In this document: piece after piece, positions 1 through 12,649 of the stretch
Layout of the letters: each line of letters starts with the position of its first letter
Position numbering within the stretch: position 1 is the stretch's first letter
Source of the DNA: Stromatinia cepivora
Taxonomy: Eukaryota > Ascomycota > Leotiomycetes > Helotiales > Sclerotiniaceae
DNA: 64,000 nucleotides
Direction: 5' to 3'
Assembly (NCBI GenBank): GCA_014898415.1
Contig: RCTD01000011.1
Span: 372,001 to 436,000 of the forward strand
Notes under the pieces: model-generated
What the model was told of the DNA's origin: nothing
What the model saw: the letters and a program-made list of their open reading frames with translations, nothing else
Databases searched by the model: none
Position numbers and translations under genes: made by a program

Positions 1-124
1 CACGTGATGTTGGTGGCATAATCGTTTGTGAACATCTTCCCGCCAAACATCTTGAAATCACATCGTACCACTTCGAAAGGACTATTGCTCATCCGCGATA
101 CACCGTCAAACCTACTATTCCAAA

Positions 125-816
125 ATGTCAGCACAAGCAGCAGCAAGAGCAGCCGCACAATTGGGCAAGTCCGCAGCAAAATCTGCTGATGGCCACGTCC
201 TTAACAAGGGCGCAAAAAGAGACCCTGAACTTTACGTGAGTGAAACGCAGACTGCACCTACTTCGACTATACTGCCATGTGGTTTCTGCTTTAAATGCAT
301 CCCGAAGATTTCGCTAATATACGATTTCTACAGGTTCTTTTCGGTGTCATGGCCGGTGCCTTCGGTTTGGCGGGTTACTACTTCGGTGAGATCATTTAAT
401 TCAACCAGCATTGAGGATAGGAATTGACTTTATTAGGTGGTAAACCCACTTCGGCCACATCAGAAGAAAAAGTGAACGTCGCTCCTGGTACCATGCCATG
501 GCAGGCAGATGCCTCCAAAGGTGATGCCGCCAGACAGGACTTCAAATACAAATATCATCCAGCTGGTGACCCAAGAAATCCACCAAAGGAGGCACCTAGC
601 GCATTGCACAGCGTCATTGTTCCCAATGTTAACTTGCCAAAGGTAGGATTCTCTTTCATGTCCTTACCTTCACGACCACCAAAGACGGCACCCTCTCGCT
701 CACACAGCGTGGTGTTCCTGGAGTTCGCTGGGTTACTGTACTCTCCAGGTATATGCTAATGTTACCTCCAGGAATTACACGAGAAATACAACAAGTGGGG
801 TAAGGATGGGTATTAG
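125..816 (+). CDS. small single-pass membrane protein, probably mitochondrial, unrecognised family
   Basis: Four exons (125-235, 334-385, 437-642, 772-816) join in frame to a 137-residue protein ending GKDGY. The first 35 residues are rich in Ala, Lys and Gln with no acidic residue until DGH, like a matrix-facing or presequence-like segment. One hydrophobic helix follows (VLFGVMAGAFGLAGYYFGG, about residues 38-56). The rest is a polar tail with PWQ and FKYKYHPAGDP motifs and a basic end. The intron before exon 4 has a CTAAT branch site and CAG acceptor. The form, an N-terminal anchor with a soluble tail, resembles accessory subunits of inner-membrane respiratory complexes, but I do not recognise the family and assign no function. 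The exon chain is well supported because every junction keeps frame and the tail reads as protein. Confidence 0.75.
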
Positions 817-1682
817 ATCAGAAGAACAAATACAGATTGGGGCGGGGTGGTTGCAAGACCAAACAGAGCTGTACATAAAGTGGAAGAGGTTATCTGGTGC
901 ATTGAACTCTCATATTATACCTAAGGACAACTTTTTGGTCTGATATGAATTGTGGTATTGTGTAAAGGGAAACCTGGTGAAAATTTAAAATCCTTCAATG
1001 CAAGCTGTTCGTAGAGAACTAACACAGTTTTCATGCAACATGTATCCCAAATTCGTACCGGTATCTTCCTTAATTAATGAAATCCACGGTTGATCTTCGT
1101 ACGAAGTTGAAGATCGTTACACAAAGCGTCTATGTCACTAGGGGTGCAACTGGGTGTAAAGTTCGTGTTCAGCCTTATGGTGAGTTCCACCTGATGTTTT
1201 AGGATGTAAGGCACATTGACTTTAACATGTAAAGCTTTTCCAAAAGTTCCTTAATAGATACATACTATGTAGCTTTAGCTATTGAATAATCGCAAGAATG
1301 TAAAGGTATCCATGTAACATGTAGTTACTCATACTTAAGTCCAGACTTGCTGTTATGTTGAAAGGCTGAGGCTGAAGAATTGATAGATTGCTTGATAGAT
1401 TGGTAAATGTTATTTATAGAAGAGGCTACACTCGCGTCACTCTAAACCATACCTGGCCCCTTCCAAAAAGTTCCCCCTTACGACACACTTCTTAATAATA
1501 ACTAACAGGCGACTTGTCCTCCAAACCTCAATGTCGTACCTTTGAACCTTCATCTTTTCTTTTCTTGACATTCTTTCCGGTCATACGATTAATTCGAGCT
1601 TACTGGTTCATTCTTAGGGAAATTGGGCTTTTAGAAGCTCTTTAATTATACGGAGCTTCTCGATTTTCATCTAAAGTACACA
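817..1682. other. intergenic region, promoter side of PMT1
   Basis: No open frame of note. It holds the 3' flank of the small membrane protein gene and the 5' flank of the mannosyltransferase, with a pyrimidine-rich stretch from about 1480 to 1570. I see no RNA gene. Confidence 0.5.
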
Positions 1683-4600
1683 ATGGCACGTACTGGAAAA
1701 TCCGTGCACGCGGATGTCACAAAAAGCTCAAAGAGCCCTTCAAGGCAACCTATTACTAAAAAGCCAACGGATTATACCTCTGAGGGTGTTGAGGATCGAG
1801 ATGTCTTCCTCCTACCTGGCTCTGACTATCAGGTCATGATCCTCCTGACACTCTTGGGAGCTGTTGTCAGACTCTTCAGGATTTACCAACCCAGCAGCGT
1901 GGTATTTGATGAAGTCCAGTAAGTTTTCATGGTGTAATTAGCTTCTATCACCAGAATAAACACTCACATTGGTTATCTTAGCTTTGGCGGTTTTGCCTCG
2001 AAATACATAAAGGGCAAATTCTTTATGGACGTACATCCTCCTTTGGCGAAACTATTGATAACACTTGCGGGATTCTTGGCTGGATTTGATGGAGAATTCG
2101 ACTTCAAAGATATCGGAAAGGATTATGTCGAACCTGGTGTACCATATGTCGCTATGAGATTACTGCCAGCTATTTGCGGCATACTTTTGGTTCCTACAAT
2201 GTTCTTGACTCTCAAGGCTGCAGGTTGCAGAACCATGACATCTGCCATGGGAGCTGGATTGATTGTTTTTGGTGTGTTGATCTCTCGAGCATCACGATCT
2301 GGACATTTAGCCTAACTCTTTTTTAGAAAACGGATTACTTACCCAGGCACGCCTAATTCTTCTCGACTCTCCTCTTATGATTATGACTGCTTTTACTGCG
2401 CTTGCGTTCACGTCATTTACGAATCAACATGAACAAGGACCTACGAAGGCCTTTCAATTGAGCTGGTGGTTTTGGTTGGTTATGACGGGTTTGGGTTTAG
2501 GTGCGACAGCCAGTGTCAAATGGGTTGGCCTTTTCACAATTGCTTGGGTTGGCAGTCTTACTGCATTGCAACTGTGGGTGTTGCTTGGAGACGCAAGGAC
2601 GGTCACACCGGTAAGTATCCTTAAATCTTACGAAAGTATTATATGCTGACAATGACAGCGAATTTTCGCTAAGCACCTTGTAGCACGAATCTTTTGCCTT
2701 ATTATCATCCCCCTAACATTCTATATGGCTATGTTTGGTATTCATTTCCTATGTCTCGTTAACCCAGGAGATGGCGATGGATTCATGAGCTCCGAATTCC
2801 AAGCAACTCTCAACTCCAAGTCCATGCAAGATGTTCCCGTCGACGTCGCCTTCGGAAGTCGAGTTAGCATTAGACATCACAACACTCAGGGTGGATATCT
2901 ACACTCTCATAACCTCATGTATCCTACCGGTAGCAAGCAACAGCAAATCACCTTGTACCCCCACAAGGACGAGAACAACGTCTGGCTCTTGGAGAACCAA
3001 ACTCAACCACTTGATATCAATGGTGAGCCAATCAATGGTTCATTAGCTTGGGATGCTTTATCAGAGCCAAATTACATTAAAGACGGTCATATCATCAAGT
3101 TGTACCATCAGTCCACAAATCGCCGACTTCATTCTCACGATGTTCGACCACCAGTTACCGAGGCTGAATGGCAGAACGAGGTTTCCGCATACGGTTACGA
3201 AGGATTCGAAGGCGATGCTAACGATTTTTTCCGTGTCGAGATTATCAAAAAGATGTCTGACGGAGAAATAGCCAAGACACGCTTACGAACAATTCAAACC
3301 AAGTTCAAACTCGTTCATATTATGACTGGATGTGTTTTGTTCTCTCATAAAGTCAAGCTCCCTGAGTGGGCTTCAGAGCAGCAAGAGGTCACATGCGCTA
3401 AGGGAGGAACTCTTCCTAACAGTGTTTGGTATATTGAGCAAAATGAGCATCCTCAACTTGGAGCCGAGGCAGAAAAAGTCAACTACAGAAATCCAGGTTT
3501 CTTTGGCAAGTTCTGGGAGCTCAACAAGGTCATGTGGCATACAAATGCTGGTTTAGTTGAATCCCATGCTTGGGACTCGCGTCCTGACTCTTGGCCTATT
3601 CTCAGGCGGGGTATTAATTTCTGGGGCAAGGACAATCGCCAAATTTACCTTATCGGTAACCCCGTAATTTGGTGGAGCTCGACACTGGCAGTTGTCATCT
3701 TCGTGGCCTTCAAAGGTCTTGCTGTTCTTCGTTGGCAGAGGGGCTTCAGAGACTACGACAACCCGGTTTTCAAGCGATTCGACTACGAAATTGGAACCGT
3801 TGTTCTTGGATGGGCCTTCCATTATTTCCCATTCTACTTGATGCAACGTCAACTTTTCCTCCATCACTACTTCCCCGCACTTTACTTCGCCATCATTGCG
3901 TTGTGCCAGACTTTCGATTTTATCACTGCCCGTGTCCCTGGTATTGGGTTACGCGAACGCCCCTTCATTGGAAGACTTGGCGCAATCATCTTTCTAACAC
4001 TTAGCATGGTTGTTTTTGCTCTCTACTCTCCACTGGCATATGGTAACCCATGGACACAATCAGCCTGCAAAAAGGTCAAACTTTTTGAGAAATGGGACTG
4101 GGACTGCAATACCTTCTTGAACGATGTAAGTTTGATTTCAATGTCGTCATGAAAACTCCTAGTTTTTCACAATGAGAATATATGCTAATCTTCCTAGTAC
4201 TCTGATTATGCAACTCAGTCTATCAATGCAAATGCTGATGTTCACAAAACTGATTCACCATTGATTCCAACTAATGCTGCTGAGGTTCCAGCACAGGCTG
4301 GGGCTGGTGAGCAGAAACCTCTGATAAACCAAGAGAATATATCAGGGGCACCAGAAGGAAAACCAGAAGGGCTGGTATCTCCACCACCAGCTGCCCCTGT
4401 CGCTAGCCATAGCATTGTTTCTCGAGAAGAGAAGGTTGAATACAGGGATCAAGATGGCAATATTCTTGACCCTGAAGCGGTAAAGTCTCTCGAAGGGAAG
4501 GTCAGCTTTAAGACCAGATATGAAACCAGAACTCGCATGGTGGATGCTCAAGGCAATGAAATCAACCCACCAGAGGAAGCAGCAGCTGGAGTTGCACCAC

Positions 4601-4782
4601 CACATCCTGACGTCGAGGGTTCTGATCCTCAAACAGTCGGCAAGGCAGAGCCAGATGTTCAGGAGAAGCCAGCAGCACAACGTGAAGTGCAAGCTGATGA
4701 GCGCAAGGAGCAAAGCATTGAGAAGTCTGACGGTGGTGCTGCTAAGCCAGCCAGTGAAGGAAACGAGGCGACAGCAGTTTAG
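1683..4782 (+). CDS. PMT1: protein O-mannosyltransferase, PMT1 subfamily
   Basis: Transfers mannose from dolichyl-phosphate mannose to Ser/Thr of proteins entering the secretory pathway, in the ER membrane. Five exons (1683-1918, 1982-2271, 2327-2610, 2659-4125, 4198-4782) give 953 residues. The catalytic Asp-Glu pair of luminal loop 1 is present (VVFDEVHFGGFASKY, D76-E77), followed by FMDVHPPLAK. The FDFKDIGKDY signature fits the PMT1 class rather than PMT2 or PMT4. A MIR region with repeated LHSH motifs lies at about residues 320-520, then the C-terminal membrane segments with FHYFPFYLMQRQLFLHHYFPA. The acidic, Pro/Ala-rich cytosolic tail carries the YRDQDGNI block that I associate with fungal PMT1 proteins. 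The PMT1 member normally pairs with a PMT2 member; none is in this window. All junctions keep frame. Confidence 0.95.
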
Positions 4783-5175
4783 AATTTTCATTTCTTTTGT
4801 CATGTCTGGAATCCACAGGAGGAAGCACGGAAAATATTTGGCCGTGAGGCCCTTGTAACATAAAACACATGTGATAGCAATGCTATTAATTCAAAATGGA
4901 AAATTTGTGCAATACCTTCATAATATCGTTCAACAACTTGATTTTGATCATAGACCAGGTTCTTCTTGATCTAAATATGCTACTCGCATAGAATCATCCA
5001 GTAGACCTTGCTATATCATGCCCAATTCTGCAGGATCCAAAATCAGGCACACTTCGATGCATAATGCATCGCGGGATTCTGCAACATCAACCCAAAAGAA
5101 AAAAATGCTACATTGCCTCCGGGGTCAATCCCACTTTCAGGAACAGGCGCTGGGGTTTACAAATCCTTCCAGTAG
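4783..5175. other. 3' flank of PMT1
   Basis: Between the PMT1 stop and a probable small minus-strand exon. No supported gene. Confidence 0.4.
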
Positions 5176-5305
5176 TTATCGGGCCAAATGTAGAAGGCGT
5201 TGGATGATAGCGATGATGGCACAGGCGAAGGTGGGAGGGATACCGAGTGTGATTTCTACTCCGTAATCTCTTTCGGTAGGTGGATTCACATGCTTTTGTA
5301 TGTAA
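5176..5305 (-). CDS. probable last exon of a small membrane protein gene, partial
   Basis: Read on the minus strand after a TTACAG acceptor, 43 codons encode a protein-like segment starting YIQKHVNPPTERDYG, followed by a hydrophobic helix (about 20 residues, IPPTFACAIIAIIQ region) and a short LLHLAR end before TAA. It has the composition of a real tail-anchored or multi-pass tail. The upstream exon is uncertain: a GTGAGT donor lies at about 5341-5336, but the upstream frame that would join at the needed phase contains a stop. A less good GTATTG donor would keep the frame open. So the gene may be short and spliced, or broken at its 5' side. Family not recognised. Confidence 0.35.
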
Positions 5306-5689
5306 CTGTAAGTAGAGAGGTTTATCGTTTAAACTCACCAGATTCAATACCAGGTACACCATATACAATAAACTAGTAAGGTAGGTCGTGGGTGTATGTG
5401 CTCATGTGATTGATTGGATTGTAACAGTAAGTGGCTGACATTGTGCCGAAGTCTTCCACGCGGAAATAGGAAATAATACTTTTAAGATCTATGATTAGTT
5501 CATATTGCACAGCTTATTAGATATATATTATTTAATAAAATCCCTTTTTATATTATTTTATTTAGTTAAAAAATTTTGAAACTATTCAGAACTCAAGCTT
5601 TTTTGAAGAGGCAGTTTGTGTATCATCGGTTTGTACTAAAATGTGGGGTAAATTCCAACTCTCGCATGATTAAATCCGAATTCGATTCT

Positions 5690-5817
5690 GATTCTGAATC
5701 TGAATCTGAATCCGAATCCGAATCCGAAGCTGATTCTGAATCTGAATCTGAAGCTGAATCTGAATCTGAAATCTGAAATCTGAAATCTGAAATCTGAAAT
5801 CTGAAATCTGAATCTAT
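5690..5817. repeat. hexanucleotide GAATCT-type tandem array
   Basis: About 20 units of a six-base repeat (GATTCT/GAATCT/GAATCC variants), passing near 5770 into a seven-base GAAATCT phase. In one plus-strand frame it reads as a Ser-Glu/Ser-Asp run, but there is no gene context. A simple repeat at the edge of an AT-rich island. Confidence 0.85.
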
Positions 5818-5879
5818 GTTATGAATCTTAAACTTTAGTTGATATAATATAGGTGGCGTAATATACCCTCGCCTCAGGC

Positions 5880-8100
5880 TCGGGTTAAAGTATCGAAAAC
5901 ACTCCAAATTCGATATTTATATTAAAAAAGAAAAAGAATTTAAAATATTTTAAGATTTTTATCTTTCTTATCATATTCCCGATTCATTAAATCAATCAAA
6001 ATCATTTTTAACTTCTTCAATTTCAATTATATTAAAGTATAAAATAGATTTCAATTTTTATATAACTTTTATAAATCCTAAATATGATTCTAAATCTAAA
6101 AGAATTGAATATATAAATATAGATTTTGAATTTTTATTAAAATGATATAAATAATATAATATACTTTTACTTTAGATTCGGAATCAAAATACTAAAAGTA
6201 TTTCAAAAAGAAAAAGAAATTTGAAATATTTTAAAATTCTTTATATTTTTTATTATATATATTCTTTGATTCATCAAAATCATTCTTAATCTTTTCAATC
6301 TTCAATTTTAATTTTTTAATTCTTCAATCAATTCAATCTTAAATCCCTTAATTAATTATTACTTTATAATCATCGATTACAAAATAATAAAAATTATATT
6401 ATTGAAAAAATCTTCAATTGATTAAATATTTTATCTTTCTTTAATTTTATTTTATATATTATATATAATACTTTTTATCTTTAATTAATTTAATCTCTTT
6501 TCTCTTCAATTTTATATTCCTATATAGATCTTATATATTTTCTAGATCAACAAGAATCGAATTATGAAAGGTGTGTCAAAATATGTATGTTAGGATAACC
6601 CTTTTTAGAGTTCATAAGGTATGGTTATACGAATACCAGCTGCCTGGCGGTGTCTGTGTCTACGTATGTCGATCTTGTACTTCGGGGAATACAACAGAAG
6701 ATGCAGCTGATTGATTAATTGACCGGCTTCCCCGGCTTCCCCGGCTTCACTTCCTGTAACTTACCTCTTGTGTGCTCCCTACGTAAAGGTGTGACTTGAT
6801 TTGAAGGGGAGTGTTTACATGATTGGTTTTGGTGGAATCTTGACAGAATCTTCCGAGAAAATAGTTCTAAAATATAAGAGTAGATGCTTGCTTGTCGTAA
6901 TTAACTCGGTCCTCTAGAATGGCTAAGAATGAACACGTTCGCTTAATAAGAATTCTAAACATTAATTAGATTGTTGAATTAGTAATTAATATATTCAATC
7001 TATTAGAGTCCTTTCTTTAACGAGCTTATGACGATCATAATTTGAAAAGTGAAGTAAAAATAATATCAAATCGAGATTTATCTCTGAAATCATAATTATC
7101 TTACTGGATTATGAATTATAATTTCATTCATATATTAAACAGCTTCATTTTCGAATTATAATCTGATCAAAAACTATCACAACCTTTCTGAGCCTCCACC
7201 GGATTAACTTTTGTAGCGTGATTTTGATCGAAATCACGAATTTGTATGCCTACTTACGAATCTGTTTTCAGACCCGGATCATTGGTTCTGGTAGTTTCAA
7301 GGACAGATGACCCCTAAGAGATCTTAAAATACTTCCTATACAGACTTTCAAATCCTTCCTGGAAGGACCATAAATTTATATGAGAAGAACATCATATATA
7401 TATATTTATTAAACAAAAGTCAAAAAACCAGACTCCTCAAATTTGAAGATCATACGAAACTAGTCCGAATTAAGCAAAAACGAAACTTTAATTATTTCGA
7501 AGTATATAATCATTTCGAAATATATATATATATATTTATATTCGATTATTAATTATTCATAAGTATTATTATTAATTATATTATTATTAATCATATTCGA
7601 ATTTTTTTAAATATTTTTTTCACTTAAATCATTTACTTTACTATTATACTACAAGAATAATATTTTGTATAGTATATTCAATCATTTTAAATATATAATA
7701 ATTTAAAAAAAGTTTAATTGAAAACTAGTGATTTTAGTTCAAAATTAATAATTTTAGTTCAAAACTTGAAGAATTAAAGAATATAATGATCTTCAAAAAT
7801 ATATTGATTTTGAAGATCATTAATTGAAGAATTTATTAGTTCATTTTGGACCCACTTATCCTTCCAATAAGATCATTATGATCTTCATTTTTACGAAAAA
7901 CTATGAAAAGTATATAGGGGAGGTATTTCTAGCTCCCTTAGGGGACTAGGCAATTATTGACTCGGAAATTATAATTTTTTCTTCGCGGAAGGTAGTATTT
8001 TGAATAGAGAGAATAAAACTACCACCTACTTATTACTGTCTTTCAAGAAGTGAAGTGATCACTAGGTAGTTAGTACTTACCTAGTATGTATGATTTGAAT
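5880..8100. other. AT-rich island without genes
   Basis: Very high A+T from about 5895 to 6560 and again from 6900 to 7900, made of TTAATTA/ATATAT-type sequence, with a more ordinary stretch at about 6560-6900. No open frames of note. Islands like this in filamentous ascomycetes are often old transposons degraded by repeat-induced point mutation; here I see no terminal repeats or element frames, so that origin is inference. Confidence 0.6.
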
Positions 8101-8852
8101 AATAGAAGAAAGACAATTAGGAAAGAGGCTGTGCTGTACCCCCGCGAATCAAGATAACCGATTCGCGAAAATGATTTTACTTCAAGCTAGTGTTTTATTG
8201 TTACAATGCCGACGTGCTCCCTCGGAGTCCCCTCCACATCACCTTCCTTCAACAGACGGAATTGTATCCTAATCGGTATGGCGAAACATCTCGAGCTTCC
8301 TAACCTGTCCGTTGGATTCGTACCCAGCTGGCCCTCGGTGCACAAGTTGTCACCTGCTTTCCCATTTTACCAAGGCAACCTGTCATGTATGGTTCGTGCT
8401 GGCTGCAAGACAACGCTTCCACCATTGACACCATGATTGAAGCGTGATAATCCCCGGTCAAATCCTCAATTGACTTTTTGCATCACTGCGTGTGCTCTGG
8501 AGAACTCCATTCATTGGAGCATTTGCCAGATTTCCTATTTCCTGTACACCCACTGATAAACAGGCGAAGTACCGGTAGTTGTACAGAGTACAGAACTACC
8601 CCCAACTTTGGTGAACATGGATCTTGGATATAATATGTCTATCTATTAGCAAAGCTATGTTAAAATCGTCCAGGTACAAATAAACAGCCGCTTTCCTGCT
8701 GAATATTCTCCAGTCTTCATGCAGTAGTCGGTTGTTGATTGTTATTCACATCCTTCATTTGCCTTCTGTTTCGAATATATATTCCTAACTTTTAATGTCC
8801 CTCCCTGGGTTCTATCCAAATCGTTATCGAAGTTTGAAATATCAAAATTACA
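8101..8852. other. 5' flank of phospholipase B
   Basis: Ordinary-composition sequence between the AT-rich island and the phospholipase start. The open frame from 8206 to 8436 has no recognisable features. Nothing else seen. Confidence 0.4.
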
Positions 8853-10767
8853 ATGATTCGGCCAATATCACTGTTAGTCGGACTTTTGGCTGGAGAGGCA
8901 ATCGGCGCTTCCTACGCACCCACTTCTGTGACGTGCCCCTCAGGGCAGTCACTTGTGAGGCCTGCAGCTGGCCTTTCGGACAACGAGGAATCCTATAGAG
9001 TAGCGAGGAAAGCTGTTGCGGATGCAGCTTTGAAAACGGTAGGAAGCCTCATTCTCCTTTTAATTTTATAGCATTTGGACATAGTTCCACTTGCAATAGT
9101 CTAATCGAGAGAATACAATGAATCCCTATCTCCTTCTCTCGGCGTAAAGGCTGGACTTTGACTAAATTGATTTATAGTGGTTAACAAAAACAAACTCGGG
9201 ATTTGGTACTGATAATTTACCAACGGTATGTATTGCTACCTCGATCACATTTCTCAGATGACTAATATCACTCAGATCGCGCTTACCCACAGCGGTGGAG
9301 GTTACCGATCTCTCTTATGTGTCAGTAAATTCTATCAATTCTCGGTCTTTCCAAATCGCGGTGTCTCATGCGGCGATCAAATATTGTCAATAACTACCTT
9401 TTTATTTCTAACACTAACAACTTTCATAGAGCGCCGGTGTAGTTCAAGGTCTTGATCAGCGCGATAGTCAAGTCTCTACAAGCGGTCTCTACCAAGCTGT
9501 AACATATCAATCTGGTCTTTCTGGTGGATCATGGTTTCTTTCATCTCTCGCCGCAAGCAACTATGCAACAGTCTCGTCTTTGCGAGATAATATCTGGGAG
9601 TCGGCCTTTCAAGACTCACTCGTCGATCCTGATGGCTTAGGATTCGTGGTAGCTTACGCCAAAATAGTTGGAGACCTCCATGAAAAAGAAAAGGCTGGCT
9701 TTCATACCACTTTAACTGATCCATGGGGAAGACTTTTAAGCTATCAATTGATTGCAAACGATGGCGAGTCGACGACGTTCTCTTCAGTCGCCACCCTTTC
9801 CAATTTTACCTCACATGCAGTCCCATTTCCAATCGTCACCAGTCTGGGAGTAAAGACATTTGATGGCCAATGTTTACCCGCGCTCAATGCTACAATGTAC
9901 GAGTTCTCTCCGTATGAGTTTGGTTCTTGGGATGTCGATGTGTCTGCCTTCACACCAACTGAATATCTTGGCACTACTATGAAAAATGGTGTGCCAACTG
10001 GGACATGCACAACGAACTACGATAATCTGGGCTATATTTTAGGAACCTCAAGCAACCTGTTCAATGAGGTGTGCCTTAGTGTTCCAACGCCCGTCAATGG
10101 CTCTTCTGACGCGACACAAAATCTTGCTGCATTTCTTGACGGGGTACATGAGGTGACCACCCAAGACCTTTATGCTACCTATAAAAACCCTTTTTACGGT
10201 TACGCCTCATCTACTGGCAAGGTCAATTCCGCGAATAATATCGCGGCGGAAGAATCCTTGAGCTTGGTCGACGGTGGAGAAGCCATGCAAAACAACCCCA
10301 TCTTCCCGTTCCTCCAGCCCGCTCGCAACATATCAGCTATCATAGTAAATGATAATAGTGCAGATACTTCATCCAACTTCCCCGATGGATCCGAAATTTT
10401 TACAACATACCAACAAGCCGTAGCAGCCGGCCTCACACGCATGCCAGTCATTCCACCCTCCAGTACTTTTATCGCCCAAGGTTACAATAAGCGAGCCACG
10501 TTTTTCGGTTGTGGTGATTCGAGTAAGATAACGATTGTTTATCTTCCAAACGCACAATTCACATATGCCAGCAATGTCTCGACTGCTCAATTGATCTATT
10601 CAAAGGCCACCACGGCTGGTATTATTGCAAACGGTGTGGGAATTGCAAGCCAAGGGAATGATGCGCAATGGGCTACTTGTTTGGGTTGTGCGTTTATGCA
10701 GAAGACGGGGCAGGCACTTCCTAGTGCGTGCACGGCTTGTTTTGCAAAGTATTGTTATACAAGTTGA
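8853..10767 (+). CDS. secreted lysophospholipase / phospholipase B
   Basis: Hydrolyses acyl chains of phospholipids and lysophospholipids; fungal members are secreted or wall-bound. Four exons (8853-9038, 9178-9225, 9276-9320, 9430-10767) give 538 residues. The start MIRPISLLVGLLAGEAIGA is a signal peptide. The family motifs are present: SGGGYR (residues 84-89, oxyanion region), GLSGGSW with nucleophile Ser124, and DGGE with catalytic Asp374. Several N-x-S/T sites and a Cys-rich end (CLGCAFMQKT ... ACTACFAKYC) fit a secreted disulfide-bonded protein. The body is somewhat shorter than the usual 600-650 residues, and I see no GPI-anchor tail. The two small internal exons (48 and 45 nt) flank the GGGYR motif. 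I find no break. Confidence 0.92.
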
Positions 10768-12649
10768 AAGTAGTGATATGGGGTTCTTTTCAATGATTGA
10801 TGTGGAGTTAAAATTTGCATATAGTTTGTATGTGTTTGGAGTATTTTTGGATATGGGGGGGGGGAAGAGGATAAAACCGCATTTGATACCTTCATATTTG
10901 GAACTTTGTAGTTGGTTGGCAGAAGAAAATAGTTTCTCATAATATCTTATTATTAATGATATTTTTATTCTATACCGCATCTTATACATGACTTTGGGCA
11001 ACGGGGTGTGAATTCTTCGGGGGGAAATCGAGTAAATGGAGGTAGTGGTATGGCTATAGCGAATCACCACGGAAAGGCAAGTCTTCAAGCAAGGAGTGTC
11101 AAGTTGGCACTGTTATATTAGAACAATCAATGAAGGAAAACAGGACTCAGGAAACACCTACAAGAGAGTACGAAGTATTGAACTTCAACTAGCTTTGCTG
11201 GCTCATCCCACCTTCGCCTCTCACTGTGAATGAGTCTCACACCTCGATCTTCCTCATCACGCCGACCACTCCATCCCGGCTTGACACCCATATGCATCTC
11301 TTCAATACACCATGTATGAGTAGATAATCCTCTGGTTTAAACTACCAGTAAGTTATGATATATAAATATAACAGACACTACATTGTACTTATAATTACTT
11401 ATTCAAACATCCCCACAACCACATCTGAATGTCTTCATTTTTAATTATTAATATTGGACATAATAAATGAAATTTCTTTGAAGAGATTCCGGGAAAAATC
11501 GAGTGCTGAGTGCAGTGGTTTTGTTGTATTTATGGTGGGTATTTGATGCGATAGTAAGCTTATGGGGTTTTGATGGAATGTTGTGGATATCTAGATTTCC
11601 TTCGCCTGAGACTTGTGGATAGATGAAATGATGAAATGCCTGGTGAATTAATTGGTTTACTACTCGAAGTGAAAATTATATTTTGCGATTGCGGTTAAGA
11701 GAATTCCTGGTATTTTGAGGGGTAGTGAAGGATAGTGAGGGGTAATAGTTTTATGGGGAGAACAGTTGGGGTGCTGTGGGGGTATGTATGTTTCTCGTTT
11801 CGTTTCTTCTTGTGGTGATTTTGAGATCGAGGTTGAGATGGAGATGGAGATTAATGGGAATAGGAATAGTGTTGCTGCTGGATGGGGGAGAGGGAGAGGT
11901 AGAGGGAGGGGGAGGCGTCGCCTTTACATCAGGAGTACAGAGTAAGTTCATTATGGAAGGGAGTAGCTTAGCTTTATCTGGTATGATGGATTTAGGGGAT
12001 GCATCGGGAGAAATTTATGATTCTCATGATGGAATTGGTATCAGAGGAGGAAAGGATTGTAAGGCGTTGAAGGTGGAGACATATTGAGATGTTTGAGCGT
12101 CAGATATATGGGTTTTTGAGCGCGAGGGCGGAGTTGAAGAATGAGGGAAGAGGAGGAATATGAGAAGGCTAGCGCTCATGGGGTATTTATTGGTGAAGTG
12201 GTTTTGAAAGTATTTGTATATGCAAGATAAGATTTTTCATGGATCTCATTAGGATTAAGAACGGAAGTTACGGCGTAGAGTAGATACCCCATACACTGTG
12301 CTCACCAGGAGCTGTTTTTGGGACCTCATTAGACTTCCAAAGATGGGCTTCACCGGGGGCTCCTTATTCAAAGAATGAAATCCCTTGGCTCGTTTCGGAT
12401 GTAACTCATGATATCGAAAATTTGGATAAAATGGACCGAAGAGGGGTTTCAAGCTTACCGGGACCTCACCGGGAGCAAAGACACGAAAGGGCTCACCGGG
12501 TACTTGGCCCGTGCACTATTCATACATCGACACCACTAGCGCGATTCCAAATCCCTCCGCTGTGATTTCAACCCACCCGCCTTGGAATAATCGCAATCCA
12601 GTCAGCCAGTACCCTCGATCTATTCAACCAACGACACGGAGCCAGTAAA
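10768..12649. other. intergenic region with motif cluster near bL36m
   Basis: No convincing gene. A plus-strand frame at 11776-12087 and a minus-strand frame at 11751-11951 overlap a purine-rich, low-complexity stretch and look like composition effects. A run of ten G lies at 10855-10864. The last 350 bases hold several TCACCGGG-like motifs (see the separate entry). Confidence 0.45.
12350..12500. promoter_or_regulatory. cluster of (C/T)ACCGGG motifs upstream of bL36m
   Basis: The motif occurs at 12351-12357, 12456-12462, 12467-12473 and 12494-12500, with a related CTCACCAGGAGC at 12301-12312. Several copies sit in CTCACCGGGAGC-like context. They lie 150-350 bases before the bL36m start. A repeated site like this may be a promoter element, but could also be a degenerate local repeat. 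Confidence 0.3.

Noticed and set aside
5576..5907. Ser-Glu/Ser-Asp open frames on both strands
   Set aside because: They are translations of the hexanucleotide repeat in several frames, with no start context or flanking protein sequence.
11776..12087. 103-codon plus-strand frame
   Set aside because: Purine-rich low-complexity sequence; no conserved motif; an equally long frame exists on the other strand.
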